DNA of 64,000 nt from Beaufortia kweichowensis (taxonomy: Eukaryota > Chordata > Actinopteri > Cypriniformes > Gastromyzontidae): positions 15,889,732 to 15,953,731 of the forward strand of contig CM032810.1 of assembly GCA_019155185.1 (NCBI GenBank), given 5' to 3'. The position numbers and the translations under genes were made by a program. Below the pieces are notes generated by a model. It was not told the origin of the DNA, did not search any database, and saw only the letters and a list, made by a program, of their open reading frames with translations. Each line of letters begins with the position of its first letter. The stretch's first letter is position 1. Below are positions 53,401-64,000 of this stretch, in pieces.

Positions 53401-56400
53401 AACAAAAGTCGCTAGAAGCTGTAGCCGTGGTGGGGAAGATTTTTGGTGTGGCGGCACGCAAATGGATAAATTGGAAACGCTGAACCTGATTGTCCTTGCT
53501 GCAGGTCACATGATATTGATGTTGACACGCAGAAGTGATGTAAACACTTTACTTCAGATTATTTCCACAACACATGCACATGAACTGCAGACAGGCAACA
53601 GTGATGAAATTGAGACAAAACTTTTCTAAAAGGGTTTTAAACACTCAGGGATGCTTCGTCTTTATGGTGACTTCTCTATTTAAAAACCTCACAACAGTAG
53701 GGATGTGACGGTGATGACATTTTCCCAAAATCTTTGCCTCACAGCATTTTGAAAGTTTTGTGTGACATTTTTTTGTTCCAATACACACAAAGGGAATAAA
53801 CATGTGTATAGCAAAACTTTTCTGTGAGAAATACACTACTCACAAAAAGTTAGGGATATAAATTATAAATAAATAATTTATGGAAAATGTAAAAAGTTCA
53901 TGCCACAGTGATATTATATCATGAAAGTAGGGCATTTAAGTAGAAGCATGCAATGGTAATTCATGATTACTCATGATACTTTCATGATATAACTTTTTAC
54001 ATTTTCCATAAATGTTGAATATCCCTAAGTTTTTGTGAGTAGTGTACTTGATTTTCTATGCTCTTAGCAGACCTGTGTTTTATGAATGACTAGTGTAATG
54101 TCTTGCCAGTTTGAGGTGCGCTGCTTCAGGCTGTTCTGTAGTTTATTAAAAGTTTATTAGTGCTAAACGTGTCGCGTGTCCCTATTGCACCAAAATACAC
54201 CACTGCACTCCCTTGAGTCCGCAGCAACATACCCGGTACACGACAAAGTCGTTTCGATCAACAGTTCTTGACACACAGAGATTTCTGCCTTTATTAGAGA
54301 GGAGAATATGTTCATCCCCCTTCTGCCGAGGCTTCGAATATTTGGTGTTGATTACTACCAAAGCTTCAAAGCTCAAAAAATGGTATTTGTCCCAGCCCTA
54401 ATTTTTATTATTCATTTTTTTATTTTGATTCAGAAATTGTTCACTAAATTGCAATTTAGTTGTGTTATTTTTGACATTTTGTAATTCTTTATTTTATTTA
54501 AAAAAAAAAATATTTACAAAGAAATGTGCAGCGTTTAAGAAATAATAAAAGGGCACTTGTTAATTTCTAATTAGTCTCAACTCATTTTGTTAAAGTCATA
54601 TGATGTGATTTCTTGTTTTTCTTTCTCTTTAGTGTGTTGTGTATCTGTTTGTGCATGTAAAAGATCAAAGTCTCAAACCCAAACACATATTCTTTGTGAA
54701 AGTTAAGGCTCAGCCACACCTTTTCCTAAAACACGCCCCACATTTCTACATCACTATGTGGTAGTAAAGTTTCCTAACCGCCCAAATGTACACGCAAAGA
54801 AAGAAGGTGTACCTTTTATTCTCCCTGTTATATTGTTGTCGCTGGTTTTTCAAATATGGTAAGAGGCGTAACATTTCCATCACATGCTCACGGTATCTGG
54901 GCCAATCACAGTGCACTGGATCGCTGGCCAATCAGAGCACACTGCACTTTAAAATCGACACGTTTCCGAAAGGAGCAACAATAATCTACAGTATGTGTAA
55001 AATAATGACTTTTAAACCCTAAAACCATGTAAACACATTGCATTACACAAAATATATAGACTGAATAATGTTTTTATAACCATCATATGACCCCTTGAAA
55101 ACAAATTGTGAGATCAGTATCATGAATCATATCGCATCGTGAGTTGAGTGAATCCTTATTTCCCAATCCTCAACTAAGGATTTACATCTTTGTAAATGTA
55201 GTCCATTGATAGTTGAATTGTGTGTGTGTTGGGAATGAGAAACAGAGAAGCAGTTTTTTGAGCACTCGCGCACAACCAAAATGGCATAATTCTCGTTTCT
55301 TAGCATCTCGAATCTTCGACTATTTGGGGTTACCCCCAAGTAAAATATAGATGTATGTAATGCATTTGACAATTAATGATCATAGTTAAGATGTCGGGTT
55401 AATTACTGTGTTTCTCTATAGGGTGCGGTTGAGTCCATTGCTATGAAGAACCCTAAAGAGAGAACGGCTTTGTTCGAGGAGATCTCTCGCTCTGGAGAAC
55501 TCGCGCAGGAGTATGACAGACGAAAGAAAGAGATGGTGAAGGCCGAGGAGGACACGCAATTTAACTACCATCGAAAGAAAAATATTGCTGCTGAGCGGAA
55601 AGAAGCCAAACAGGAGAAAGAGGAGGTAGGCTCTGAATATAGTTGTATCTGGCTACAAATAAATGTGGATTTTACATTTTACCCCTTTCTGTCCAGTCAT
55701 TTACATTTAGTCATTTAGCTGACGCTTTTATCCAAAGCCACTTACACATATTAGGAGACAAGTGTCATCTTATAGCATCATTATTCAGCAGTAGAGACAC
55801 ATGTGTGACTCTGTCATAAATAACATTATCTCGATCATTTTAGTTTATTTCAGTTATTTTTGTAAACATCTTTTTTTTAAAAGCCTCACAGCCTTTTCCG
55901 TTAACAAAAAAGTCAGACAAAGTTTCTTATTTCGTTAGTTTCTGTTAAGAGTAATAATCTTAGTTCTGAGCATTTAACTTTTTAACTGGTGTATATCAAA
56001 CGCTCACAGCATTTAGATGACATGATTTTATTAAGGGGGTCATATTATGTGTTTTCACTTTAGTTAGTGTGTAATGTTGCAGTTTGAGTCTAAAAAGGTT
56101 TTCAAAGTTACAAAGCTTTAAGTTCACTGCAAAGGGAGATATTCTCTTGTTAAGGACTACAGAAAACCACTGGATAGAACTATAACCCCTGATTACTTCA
56201 TGATATCACAAACCCCAGAAACTCAAGAACCTCCGTACCAGAAATATACAAAAAAAATGGGCGTGGCCTCGTTGATGGAGAGCTGTTGTAGTTGAGTGTT
56301 GTTGTCATGATGATGAAACGCATGAATGAGACAGTGTTCACTTTCACTTCTGTTAGTTCTGATGATAAAGATTCAGCTTCACTTATTTAAAGATTTATTG

Positions 56401-59400
56401 TCAATTCAGCCACATGTTCCATACAAAATACAACTGGGCAGATGAATAGTATAGATATAAATATGGTGGATAGATCCACAAGGCACAACAGTTTGAGTGC
56501 AGATGAATAGAAATCAGTCTGTCACACGTGACAAAGTTAAAGTGACAAGTGAGGTAGTTTGTAGGCTGTGATGTAGGGAATGGACTCATGCTGCTGAGGT
56601 GACTGGAGACACAACGATCTTATCAGCTGCTCTCTCCATGCGCTGGAGGGTCTTCCGGCAGGATGCATTGATGCAGTGATGCAGCCTGTCAGTAGAAGGT
56701 ACACATGATGGGGACGGGGCTCTGGCTCTTTTCAGGTTACGCAGGAAATAGAGACGCTGCTGTGATTTCTTGACCAGTGATGCAGTGTTGTAAGTCCAGG
56801 AGAGCTTCACCCAGGAACTGCTGCTCACTCTTTCCACAGTTGTGCCGTTGACAGTTAGAGGAGAAACCTGCAATAATGTTAAATATGAGAAAAATAAAGC
56901 CTTTAAAAGAGAAATGGGATTTGACACCTCACTGGTATTGACTGTTGAAATGTGGGTATCGTGCCAGTGCCGTTGAATACTGATGCCCTGTCCTCCTTTA
57001 ATTTACCATGTGAGCTGTGGTGTTGTTTTTGTGTGTTTTGCGCAGGCTGAGCGTTACCAGCGGCTGAAGGACGAGGTGGTGCGGGCTCACGTTCAGTTAC
57101 AGCTCTTCAAACTGTACCACAACGAATCGGAGATTGAAAAACTTAACCGAGAGCTGGCCCACCGCAACAAAGAGATTGATAAAGACAGAAAGCGTATGGA
57201 CCGTGTGGAGGAAGAGCTGAAGGACAAGAAGAAAGAGCTGGGCCGAATGATGAGAGACCAGCAGACCATTGAGAAAGAGATTAAGTGAGTTACACAGACT
57301 GTGTGTGCTCTGCTGTATTAGGAATCGTGAACATCCATCACATACAAATGTCTTAATATTATTGCAGTTTAGGTTTGGTTAGATGAAATGTGCACGATAA
57401 CATTTATGTCGCAATAAACGAATCGTCTTATTTCTCCAGTACTTAAATGCAGAACCAGGGCAAAGTTTATTGATACTCTGATGTCATCCCTACTTTGGTC
57501 ACTTCATTTATTTTACAGTGCAGTCCATCTCTGCTCTTTTGCTCATAACCCATTGACAATGACACAGAATTGAACCTTTAGCTCCTCAGTGAACTCAACT
57601 CCGTTTGTACAGTTTTCATTGTTACAAAGCAGCTGTACAGAAAACAGAAGTGTGAAAAGCAATGTGAGTAAATACACAAGGCGCATACATACAGCACACT
57701 CACAACACATATGGGCACACACTCCGCATAGCGCACATGCAAAAGACACACACGCACACCAAACACATGGGCACACAGCAATATGTCACAAAAGAAACAC
57801 AGAAGAAAAAACATTACACAGACTATACATTCTTTTATAGAGTTGTTAATAATCTACACTGTAGCGTTTCATTTAAAGTAATATTAATAAGTACAAAACT
57901 AACCCTGATGTCAGCAGTCCCTCGGCGAGCAAGCAGTGTTGAGGAACCCAAAAACTGTGAGAAAAAGAAAACCCCTCAGGAAAACCCAGAGCCAGTTCCA
58001 AGTTTTTATCTCCACATTTTAAGTGTATGAGGCATAAGTGTGCTGTGTGTTGATTCAGGGAGAAGGACGCGGAGCTCAATCAGAAGAGACCGCTGTACAT
58101 TAAAGCCAAAGAGAACACTGCACACAAGATCAAGAAACTGGAGGCCGCCCGTAAATCTCTGCAGAACGCCCAGAAGTGCTACAAGAAACGCAAGGCTGAC
58201 ATAGAGGAGCTGGACCGCGAGCAGGGCGCCGTGGAGATGGCCAGACAGGAGTTTGAGGAACGGATGGAGGAGGAGGCTCAGAGTCAGGGACAAGATCTCC
58301 AGCTGGAGGAGAACCAGGTACACCTCACGCTCCTCTAATTACCTCATCTCAGCAACTAGCCTATAGAAAGACAATCTAAATCATTTCATATTGAGAATTA
58401 TCAAGTATCTATTTCCGATACTTGCATGCAAAAACAAACGGCAATTTATCAAATGCAAGTATATCCATCATTTGCAGCTGTTTGAATGCACTTTATTTCT
58501 CAAGTATGTCAGGTCCTGTTGTGCATAATTCATATTTTTCTGTTCTGTTTCACAGTCCAGTCAAACCCTATATTGTTTCCTGATTAATATGTTTGTTTTC
58601 TATGCATCACTTTACAGAAATGAAGAAATGCGGTGTGTGTGTGTGTTTTAGGTGAAGGCGTATCACCGTCTGAAGGAGGAGGCCAGTAAGAGGGCAGCAC
58701 GGCTTAGCCCAAGAGCTAGAGAAATTCAACAGAGACCAAAAAGCAGACCAGGACCGACTGGACCTGGAGGAGAGGAAGAAAATCGAGACTGAGGTACTAA
58801 GAGTTCCTCGACTACATACTGGTCATTTCTCATGAAACCACTGAAACATGGCAGGAAAGATTTGAATAAAAAAAACATAATTCGGTACAAACATAATTGT
58901 GTTTTTTTTACCTTGCACAAAGAATAATTGTAACACATGATTTACTTCCTACTGTATTTTATTGCTTTTTCTTTTAAAAATCTCTAACCGCGTCCAGATT
59001 TGTCTGAGTGCGTTTTATGTTGTAATTTAAACAGAGTACAATTAAAATATTCCAAAAACTAATTGGATGTTCTCAAATAACAAAAAAGGCAATAAAACAC
59101 TGACCGAATTTTCACGTATATGAAGAATTAGGAAATAGTGGAAAAAGGAACTGATGTTCTTATGCTCCGTAACATTTTTAAAGGACTGTTTACACAGGCA
59201 GATATTTACATTAAGTTTGATTTTGTGTGAAGAAACACATCTTGCCCCGTATAGCAAAATTCAACTGTTGTTTTTTTTCTTAATTTGTGCCTTTGTCAGT
59301 TGAATGTAAAATGATCCAATCCATGTTTAGTGAAATTAATTTAATAAACAAGCTAGTGAAGTATATAGCAGTATGCAATTGACCAGTATCTGTATCAGAA

Positions 59401-60492
59401 TCGGCCAATAAATCTGTATCGACCAAACAAAATCCTATCGGTGCATCCCTACAAATAAATGCTATAATTAATTAAAAGAAATGGAATCCTATCACTTTAT
59501 TTTATCTCTGTTACGAAATTAAAGCGAGTGCCGGAGTGGATGAAACTAACCATTGTTTTTACCCGTCCGTCCAAAAGTTGCACTGTAAACGTCAATAACG
59601 GCTTGAACTTTTTTTAACTTGACAAATGATGTCGTTATCTCTATGATAATGAAGTGGGTGAAAGAGAGGACCAGGAGGGAGTCTGCTACTACTTCCTCTC
59701 TGTGCATTGTTGCTGTTTTCATGTCAGTGCTTTGTTTCCATTTTAAGGGACTTCCCCATGAACATATGCACTGTGTTTAAGTCAGACTTGATGACTGCAG
59801 CACCCAAGCAGTATGCTCTGGTTTAAAGACTTGTTATCTACAATTAGACTGCGCAAGAAACTAGTCAAGAGCATTTTAAAGACGATAACTTGACAAACGT
59901 TAAAATAAAATAACTGTAGCATGTGTCGATTATTCCTTACTTAATGCACCGTCAATGATATCCCTAACCCTTACATGTTCTCTTGTCACACTGTGTACAT
60001 GACTTTTTAAAGTCTTATTACTGATACAGACATTTTTCCACATTTAAAAAATATATTTATAGTTTTCTATTAAAATATACCACAAATGTCTGAATTATGT
60101 TTGATGCATAAAAACTTGGTTAGGCATCAAACCTTGTCTTTTTTTAGCAAAACATTCTGTTGGATTGACAGTTTTCAATGGTTACAGTAATTAACATTTT
60201 TAAGGCCTTTTTTCCTAATTCCAATTCCAAATTGGTTTTAACATATCAGTCCTTGTTTTTAATTAATAATAAGGAATTTTGTTGATATAAGCATGTTTTT
60301 TTTTTTTTTTAATCTCTTCACATTCTGAAACCGAGATTTCTCCCAAACCAAGAGAATCACCCTATTACACAGTGACAAACAGATGAACAGCCAGTTTTGT
60401 CTTCTACAGGCTAAAATCAAGCAGAAGATCAGAGAGATCGAGGAAAATCAGAAACGCATTGAGAAGCTGGAGGACTACATCACCACCAGCCG
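50315..60492 (+). CDS. smc1a: Cohesin subunit SMC1 (smc1a or smc1a-like), 5' part
   Basis: SMC1 is the ATPase that pairs with SMC3 in the cohesin ring, which holds sister chromatids together and forms chromatin loops. Coding exons are 50315-50423, 50517-50705, 52024-52136, 55422-55625, 57046-57284, 58059-58317, 58652-58793 and 60410-60492, all with GT-AG introns and matching phases. They encode about residues 1-446 of a protein usually near 1230 long: the N-terminal head with Walker A G-P-N-G-S-G-K-S split over exons 1 and 2, then the ascending coiled coil. The hinge and C-terminal head lie beyond the window. The ATG at 50315 gives the family start M-G-Y-L-K-L-I-E-I-E-N-F-K-S-Y-K-G. Some differences from mammalian SMC1A (F-V-L-A-E-K, V-Y-Q-Q-D-S-G) suggest the fish paralogue smc1a-like. 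Exon 7 has one extra base. Confidence 0.93.
50427..50471. repeat. (GT)n filling intron 1
   Basis: About 45 bp of GT dinucleotides beginning three bases after the splice donor. Intron 1 is only 93 bp, so the repeat makes up half of it. Confidence 0.97.
50517..50705 (+). CDS. smc1a: smc1 coding exon 2
   Basis: Completes Walker A (G-K-S-N-L-M-D-A-I) and continues through the conserved L-R-V-K-T-L-K-D-L-I-H-G segment of the SMC1 head. Confidence 0.93.
50844..51127. mobile_element. Tc1/mariner-type MITE in intron 2
   Basis: The ends CAAGTGCTGGTCATATAATT (left, 50844) and its reverse complement (right, to 51127) form terminal inverted repeats. These extend about 70 bp with small differences and are flanked on both sides by TA. 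No transposase is inside. The repeat sequence matches a mariner-like family common in fish genomes as I know them. Confidence 0.85.
51256..51915. mobile_element. Long foldback DNA element in intron 2
   Basis: The left arm (about 51256-51510) and right arm (about 51655-51915) are imperfect reverse complements over some 250 bp. For example, GAATATACTTCAAAGTATAA on the left pairs with TTATATTTTGAAGTATATTC on the right. The central loop is about 140 bp. There is no coding capacity. The superfamily is not fixed because the outermost ends are diverged. Confidence 0.75.
52024..52136 (+). CDS. smc1a: smc1 coding exon 3
   Basis: Encodes S-S-S-E-Y-R through E-L-E-K-L-G-I-L-I-K-A-R-N-F-L-V-F-Q. The L-V-F-Q segment is a family hallmark just before the Q-loop region. 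Confidence 0.93.
52364..52417. repeat. Perfect 20-bp hairpin, 14-nt loop
   Basis: ATAAAAGATAGGCTTGTTAA at 52364-52383 is exactly repeated as its reverse complement at 52398-52417. It lies in intron 3. It could be a very small palindromic element or an RNA hairpin. Confidence 0.9.
52643..52740. mobile_element. hAT-type fragment (GGCTGCACGATTATGAC end)
   Basis: The sequence GGCTGCACGATTATGACAAA followed by AATTGTTGATTATTTTC resembles a terminal segment seen in many fish hAT elements. The partner end was not found, so this is a fragment. Confidence 0.45.
53834..54044. mobile_element. TA-flanked foldback MITE in intron 3
   Basis: The terminal repeats begin CACTACTCACAAAAAGTTAG on the left and end with the near-perfect reverse complement on the right, flanked by TA on both sides. 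The arms continue inward (TTTATGGAAAATGTAAAAAG against its complement), so almost the whole 211 bp can fold. This fits a non-autonomous Tc1/mariner element. Confidence 0.85.
54595..55091. mobile_element. Non-autonomous DNA element (GTCATATGATG ends)
   Basis: GTCATATGATG on the left is matched by CATCATATGAC on the right, about 500 bp apart. The interior lacks coding potential. A similar GGGGGTCATATTATG end occurs at 56035 in intron 4. The superfamily is uncertain. Confidence 0.5.
55422..55625 (+). CDS. smc1a: smc1 coding exon 4
   Basis: Begins G-A-V-E-S-I-A-M-K-N-P-K-E-R-T, then E-E-I-S-R-S-G-E-L, the entry into the coiled coil. Highly conserved. The donor is GTAGGC. Confidence 0.95.
55694..55762 (-). 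mobile_element. L2/SINE-type 3' tail in intron 4
   Basis: On the minus strand it contains the GGATAAAAGCGTCAGCTAAA-type tail preceded by TGTCTCCTAATATGTGTAAG, as in the L2 copies near 6480 and 32590. Confidence 0.7.
56035..56345. mobile_element. Possible DNA-transposon fragment in intron 4
   Basis: Starts with GGGGGTCATATTATGTGTTT, like the ends of the element at 54595. It continues with a non-coding interior containing GGGCGTGGCC. No matching right end was seen. Confidence 0.35.
56400..56880 (-). mobile_element. LINE reverse-transcriptase C-terminal fragment
   Basis: The minus strand encodes V-N-G-T-T-V-E-R-V, then L-V-K-K-S-Q-Q-R-L-Y-F-L-R and L-Q-R-M-E-R-A-A. This is the conserved post-catalytic part of a reverse transcriptase found in many fish LINEs. 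It is intronic and 5'-truncated; the 3' part runs to about 56400. Confidence 0.65.
57046..57284 (+). CDS. smc1a: smc1 coding exon 5
   Basis: Starts A-E-R-Y-Q-R-L-K-D-E-V-V-R-A. Strongly charged coiled-coil sequence ending I-E-K-E-I-K. The donor is GTGAGT. Confidence 0.95.
58059..58317 (+). CDS. smc1a: smc1 coding exon 6
   Basis: Starts E-K-D-A-E-L-N-Q-K-R-P-L-Y-I-K-A-K-E-N-T, a conserved SMC1 block, and continues the coiled coil to L-Q-L-E-E-N-Q. Confidence 0.95.
58652..58793 (+). CDS. smc1a: smc1 coding exon 7, one extra base
   Basis: Starts V-K-A-Y-H-R-L-K-E-E-A-S-K-R-A-A. One surplus base near 58699-58702 shifts the frame; in the shifted frame the expected L-A-Q-E-L-E-K-F-N-R-D-Q-K-A-D-Q-D continues to E-T-E. 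Length is 142 bp where a multiple of three is expected. The intact continuation and splice sites point to a sequence error. Confidence 0.9.
59370..59451. mobile_element. hAT-type end fragment in intron 7
   Basis: Ends in CCTATCGGTGCATCCCTA, the reverse complement of the TAGGGATGCACCGATAGG terminus found on many vertebrate hAT elements, with GGCCAATA and GTATCGACC words just inside. The other end was not located. Confidence 0.5.
60410..60492 (+). CDS. smc1a: smc1 coding exon 8 (last in window)
   Basis: Encodes A-K-I-K-Q-K-I-R-E-I-E-E-N-Q-K-R-I-E-K-L then E-D-Y-I-T-T-S-R, with the last codon split by the intron. The donor GTACAC is weak and merges into a CA array. The next exon was not found before 64000. 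Confidence 0.92.
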
Positions 60493-60551
60493 GTACACAC
60501 ACACACACTGATCTCACACACACACACACACACACTGATCACACACACTGA

Positions 60552-60597
<46 letters not shown>

Positions 60598-61420
60598 ATC
60601 ACACACACACACACTGATCACACACACACACACACTGATCCTTTTACACTGATCTCACACTGATCACCACACATCACACACTGATCGCACCACACACTGA
60701 TCGCACACACACACTGATCACACACACACACACACACACTGGGATCTGACACACACACACACACACTGATCACACACACACACTGATCTCACACACACTG
60801 ATCACACACACACACACACTGATCACACACACACACTGATCACACACACACACACGATCACACACACATCACACACTGCATCACACACACACTGATCATC
60901 ACACACACACACGCACTGATCACATCACACACACACACACACTGATCACACACTGATCTCACACACACACACACACTGATCACACACTGACACACACACA
61001 CACACCTGATCCACACTGATCACGCACACGCACTGATCACACACACACACACACACACGGTCACACGCACCACACACACACACACACACTGATCACACAC
61101 ACACACTGATCACACACACACACTGATCACACACACACACTGATCCACACACTGCACACACACTGATCACACCACACACACACACTGATCACACACTGAT
61201 CACACTGATCACACACTGATCACACACACACACTGATCTCACCACGCACACACTGATCACACACACTGATCTGCATCGTCACACACACACACACACTGAT
61301 CTTTCACGCGATCGCATGATCCGCACACACACACACACACACTGATCGCACACACACGCACTCCGCACTGATCACGCACACACACACACATGATCACACA
61401 CACACACGCCTGATCCACAC
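60493..61420. repeat. (CA)n / CTGATCA compound array
   Basis: About 930 bp of CA dinucleotide runs of variable length punctuated by CTGATCA. The array begins at the splice donor of smc1 exon 8. Irregular single-base slips are frequent toward the right end. Confidence 0.97.
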
Positions 61421-62350
61421 ATTTAATGAATTTAAATGAAATGTCTTTAGCACACTTCCGCTCTGAGGTGCTCTGTGAGTAACTGAACTGACACGCATGG
61501 ATTCAGACAGCGAGTCTAGAGTTCAGTGTTGGACATATCTGTTGTTTTAACCATTCATTAAATGAATCTGTTCAAAGGAATCATTAAATTTCCGCCATCG
61601 GACATTAGCAGTTAGGAATGTGATGTGTACTTTCATAGGGCGATCTAAAATCATATGTTAAGCCTCGTTGCACATGATTATTTTTCCCTTGTTAAAAATT
61701 TGTTTATGTCAGTTGCACGTGCAAAAATGCAGGTCAAATATATTCTGTAGAAAGCTTCACGTGAAGCTGCTTTTTTAATTAAGTATGTGCTTAGAAGAGA
61801 GGGCATGAGAATGGCATTCGATTTAATTAAATTGCTTGCCAGACCGATGGGCGTTTGGCATGCGAGTTTCATAAAGAGTTTTTGAAAGCAATCTCTTCAC
61901 ACAGTACTTTCATGTCATTAGCTAAACTTAACTGAATAAAATTCCGCACTATGGCGCATATAGAGCTTAGTTTGAAAAGGCGAGAGAATGCACAGGGAGA
62001 AAGGGCTCATGATCTTTCCTGCAGTCTTCACAAATGCAACAGTTCTGTATCGTCACTCATCATTCATGTTCAAAAAAGCTTTGAAGAGCATTTTTAATGC
62101 AGGAAAAAATGGCACTAAACATCCATACGAGTCACTGCTGGACGGCGTGTTAGTGTTTTCATAGAAAAAACAATGGAAAAGTAGCGCAGCAGAATGAAAA
62201 AAACCCATTCTCTGTGAATGACTGGAGCAGTCGCTGTGTCCGCTCACAGCATACACATACTGTGCAGTAATTAGCTCATTTTCTGTATAGAAAAAACCAC
62301 CACAACAAAATGTCATGCACAAATACTCCCCAGGGCTCCAGAATTCCAGA
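61421..62350. other. smc1 intron 8, no feature seen
   Basis: Non-repetitive AT-rich intron sequence. No exon with SMC1 coiled-coil residues was found. Confidence 0.5.
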
Positions 62351-62351
62351 A

Positions 62352-62552
62352 GGGCAGTTGGAGTCTAGTGGTTAGAGAGTTGGACTTGCAACCAGAAAGT
62401 TGCTGGTTTCGTCGCCAGTACCAACAGAAACACCTGAGAGGTGCCCTTGAACAAGACACCTCACCTAATCTTACTCCCAGTGTACCACTGGTAAAGTTAT
62501 GAATAAAACTTTGGATAAAAGCGTCGGCTAAATGAATAAATGTAAATGTAAA
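62352..62552 (+). mobile_element. tRNA-derived SINE
   Basis: An A-box-like TCTAGTGGTTAGAGA at about 62363 and a B-box-like GGTTTCGTCGCC at about 62405 form a tRNA-like head. A CCCTTGAACAAGACACCT body and the L2-like tail TTTGGATAAAAGCGTCGGCT with TAAATG repeats follow. The B box has an inserted base, so this copy is probably not transcribed by Pol III. The shared tail suggests mobilisation by the L2 elements seen elsewhere in the window. Confidence 0.8.
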
Positions 62553-63317
62553 ACGTAGAATAACATTTGAGTGCGGTGACAATGTTTGATAGCACCAGAA
62601 TCATGGGGTGAAAAAAAACCCATCCAAACATGTTTAATATATTAATAATTCATTACAAATCAATACAGATCATTTCTTATTTAACTAAATAAAACGCATA
62701 TGAAATGGTTTTAAAGCTGTAATATAACCCAGTGTAAAATAAATATGATTATTATAATAATGAAGAAAATGGAAAAAACTATTAATATTATAGTTATTTT
62801 TCTTCAACCCATTTGACATTATTGATTACATCATCAACATCCATTTAGTAAAGTTAGTTTATTTAGTTATTGAAAACCAGCAAGTTGGACCGCAGTTATG
62901 TTTCATTTAATTGAATGAATCCATAGATGCATCTGTGTAACCATCGATCATTAAAGATACAAAGAGAAGTGTTTCTTTGCGTTCGAAAAATATTGATAAC
63001 AGGTGACATCGTTTGCGTATGTGGCATTGAAAGAAAGTATGTTTCTCTTTTAAAGTAAGTGAATGGCCTCTAGCTTAAACAATATGATAAATGTAATAAC
63101 CTTTACCAGAATCTCATCTGCGAGAGGGGCTGTGCTTCAGCAGAACTTCAGTAAAGTTGACCGGACGTTTGAGATTCGTGAATTTAGGGACCATCTCTAA
63201 AGTTACATACACATTAATATACTTATGTGTGCGCATACCCTTAATAATATAGTGTTTCTGGAACTTTAGAGACGGTCCCTCAACTCACGCGTGTGGCGGC
63301 TCATGTGAAAATGGAAG

Positions 63318-63825
63318 CAGTGTTGCCAACTATTTTCAATGGAAAGTAGCTAAAGTCTGCTTGAAAAGTCGCTAAATGTGGATTAGAGTAATGGCGTCAT
63401 GTGTAATTTGCATATGGCCGGTAATGGCGTACGTATTGCATTCTGCCCTAATGGTGGTCCAGAGACTGGAATGAACTAAAGCTCTTGTGACAGTAAGTAA
63501 TATAAGTGCATGAGAAGAATTACAGGGGGAGAGGAAGAAACGGTCAAATTAAATAGTTTTATTTCAAACAAAGGAGAAGCAGGTAAGTGATTGGTCTATG
63601 TCAGATGCGTCAAGTGTCATCCTCGGCTGGCAGACCCTCACTGACCAGAGCAGACACACAGGGAGAGAAGGTATAACTTCGCTCCACTGTCGCTGGCCAG
63701 GACAGTACTGGCGGCATTTGGAAAGTTGCTAAGGTTTGTCCAAAGTCGTTAGATTTGTAAACTGGCTTTTAAAAAAAGTTAAGCTAAAGATGTCTGAAAT
63801 TACTGCCACTAAGTTGGCAACACTG
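63318..63825. mobile_element. hAT MITE with 8-bp target duplication
   Basis: The ends CAGTGTTGCCAACT and AGTTGGCAACACTG are perfect 14-bp inverted repeats. Both flanks carry the same 8 bp, AATGGAAG (63310-63317 and 63826-63833), which is the hAT signature. Length is 508 bp and there is no transposase. Confidence 0.92.
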
Positions 63826-64000
63826 AATGGAAGAATCCCGCGGCATGCGCTGTAGATCTCCTTCCACTCCAGCAGTATTAATGTTTCTAAGCATTAAAAT
63901 AAAATGTATGTAGAAAATCTTAGTTTTGCAGTCGCACTGGTCCCCCCATATTAAGTAATTAGGTAGCACTGGCAGAAAAAATGGTGCCAAGCCCTATTCT

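Noticed and set aside
57543..57840. Overlapping Cys-rich and His/Thr-rich frames in smc1 intron 5
   Set aside because: They arise from CA-rich imperfect repeats, are open on both strands, and lie within a spliced intron.
62352..62430. Possible functional tRNA gene
   Set aside because: The head is tRNA-like but the B box is altered and it continues into a SINE body and L2-like tail.

Overview
The window looks like teleost nuclear DNA, probably from a cyprinoid (carp, minnow or loach-like) fish. The grounds are long (GA)n, (CA)n and (ATT)n tracts, L2 and Tx1-type LINEs, a tRNA-derived SINE, hAT and Tc1/mariner-like foldback elements, and two recognisable vertebrate genes. No rRNA, CRISPR array, operon or independent tRNA gene was found. 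Layout: 1-24.7 kb is gene-poor. It holds microsatellites, two L2 LINE fragments that each carry the same 23-bp minisatellite, and several islands of complex, GC-balanced DNA that could be distal regulatory elements. At 24.74-26.45 kb lies a single-exon large-Maf gene, best matched to MafB, with a CRE/CCAAT/TATA-like promoter and a 5' leader of about 0.5 kb. Its coding frame is broken repeatedly by small indels although the residues remain highly conserved. From 26.5 to 34.2 kb is the probable 3' UTR followed by AT-rich intergenic DNA with one L2 tail. From 34.3 to 37.3 kb is a continuum of strand-asymmetric simple sequence: a TGATG/TGATA pentamer array, then GGAT-rich, then T-poor DNA. From 39.3 to 41.8 kb are long CT/GA tracts, a LINE tail, a candidate terminal exon of a small membrane protein, and a 100-base assembly gap. 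From 41.78 to about 47.03 kb is a nearly full-length but frame-disrupted Tx1/L1-clade LINE on the minus strand. A (TA)n/GGGAC array lies just upstream of its 5' end. From 48.2 to 49.7 kb are a possible gene relic and transposon fragments. From 50.3 kb to the right edge is the 5' part of smc1a or its fish paralogue smc1a-like, which encodes the cohesin SMC1 subunit. Eight coding exons with canonical splice sites encode residues 1 to about 446, and the gene runs off the window. Its promoter carries TCTCGCGAGA elements and its introns are packed with DNA transposons. The two genes are functionally unrelated: a developmental transcription factor flanked by gene-poor DNA, and a housekeeping chromosome-structure gene. 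The clearest unusual signals are the minisatellite born from LINE coding sequence, LINE 3' ends abutting TC/GA microsatellites, splice donors that run directly into dinucleotide repeats, and patchy indel noise that suggests raw long-read gap filling.
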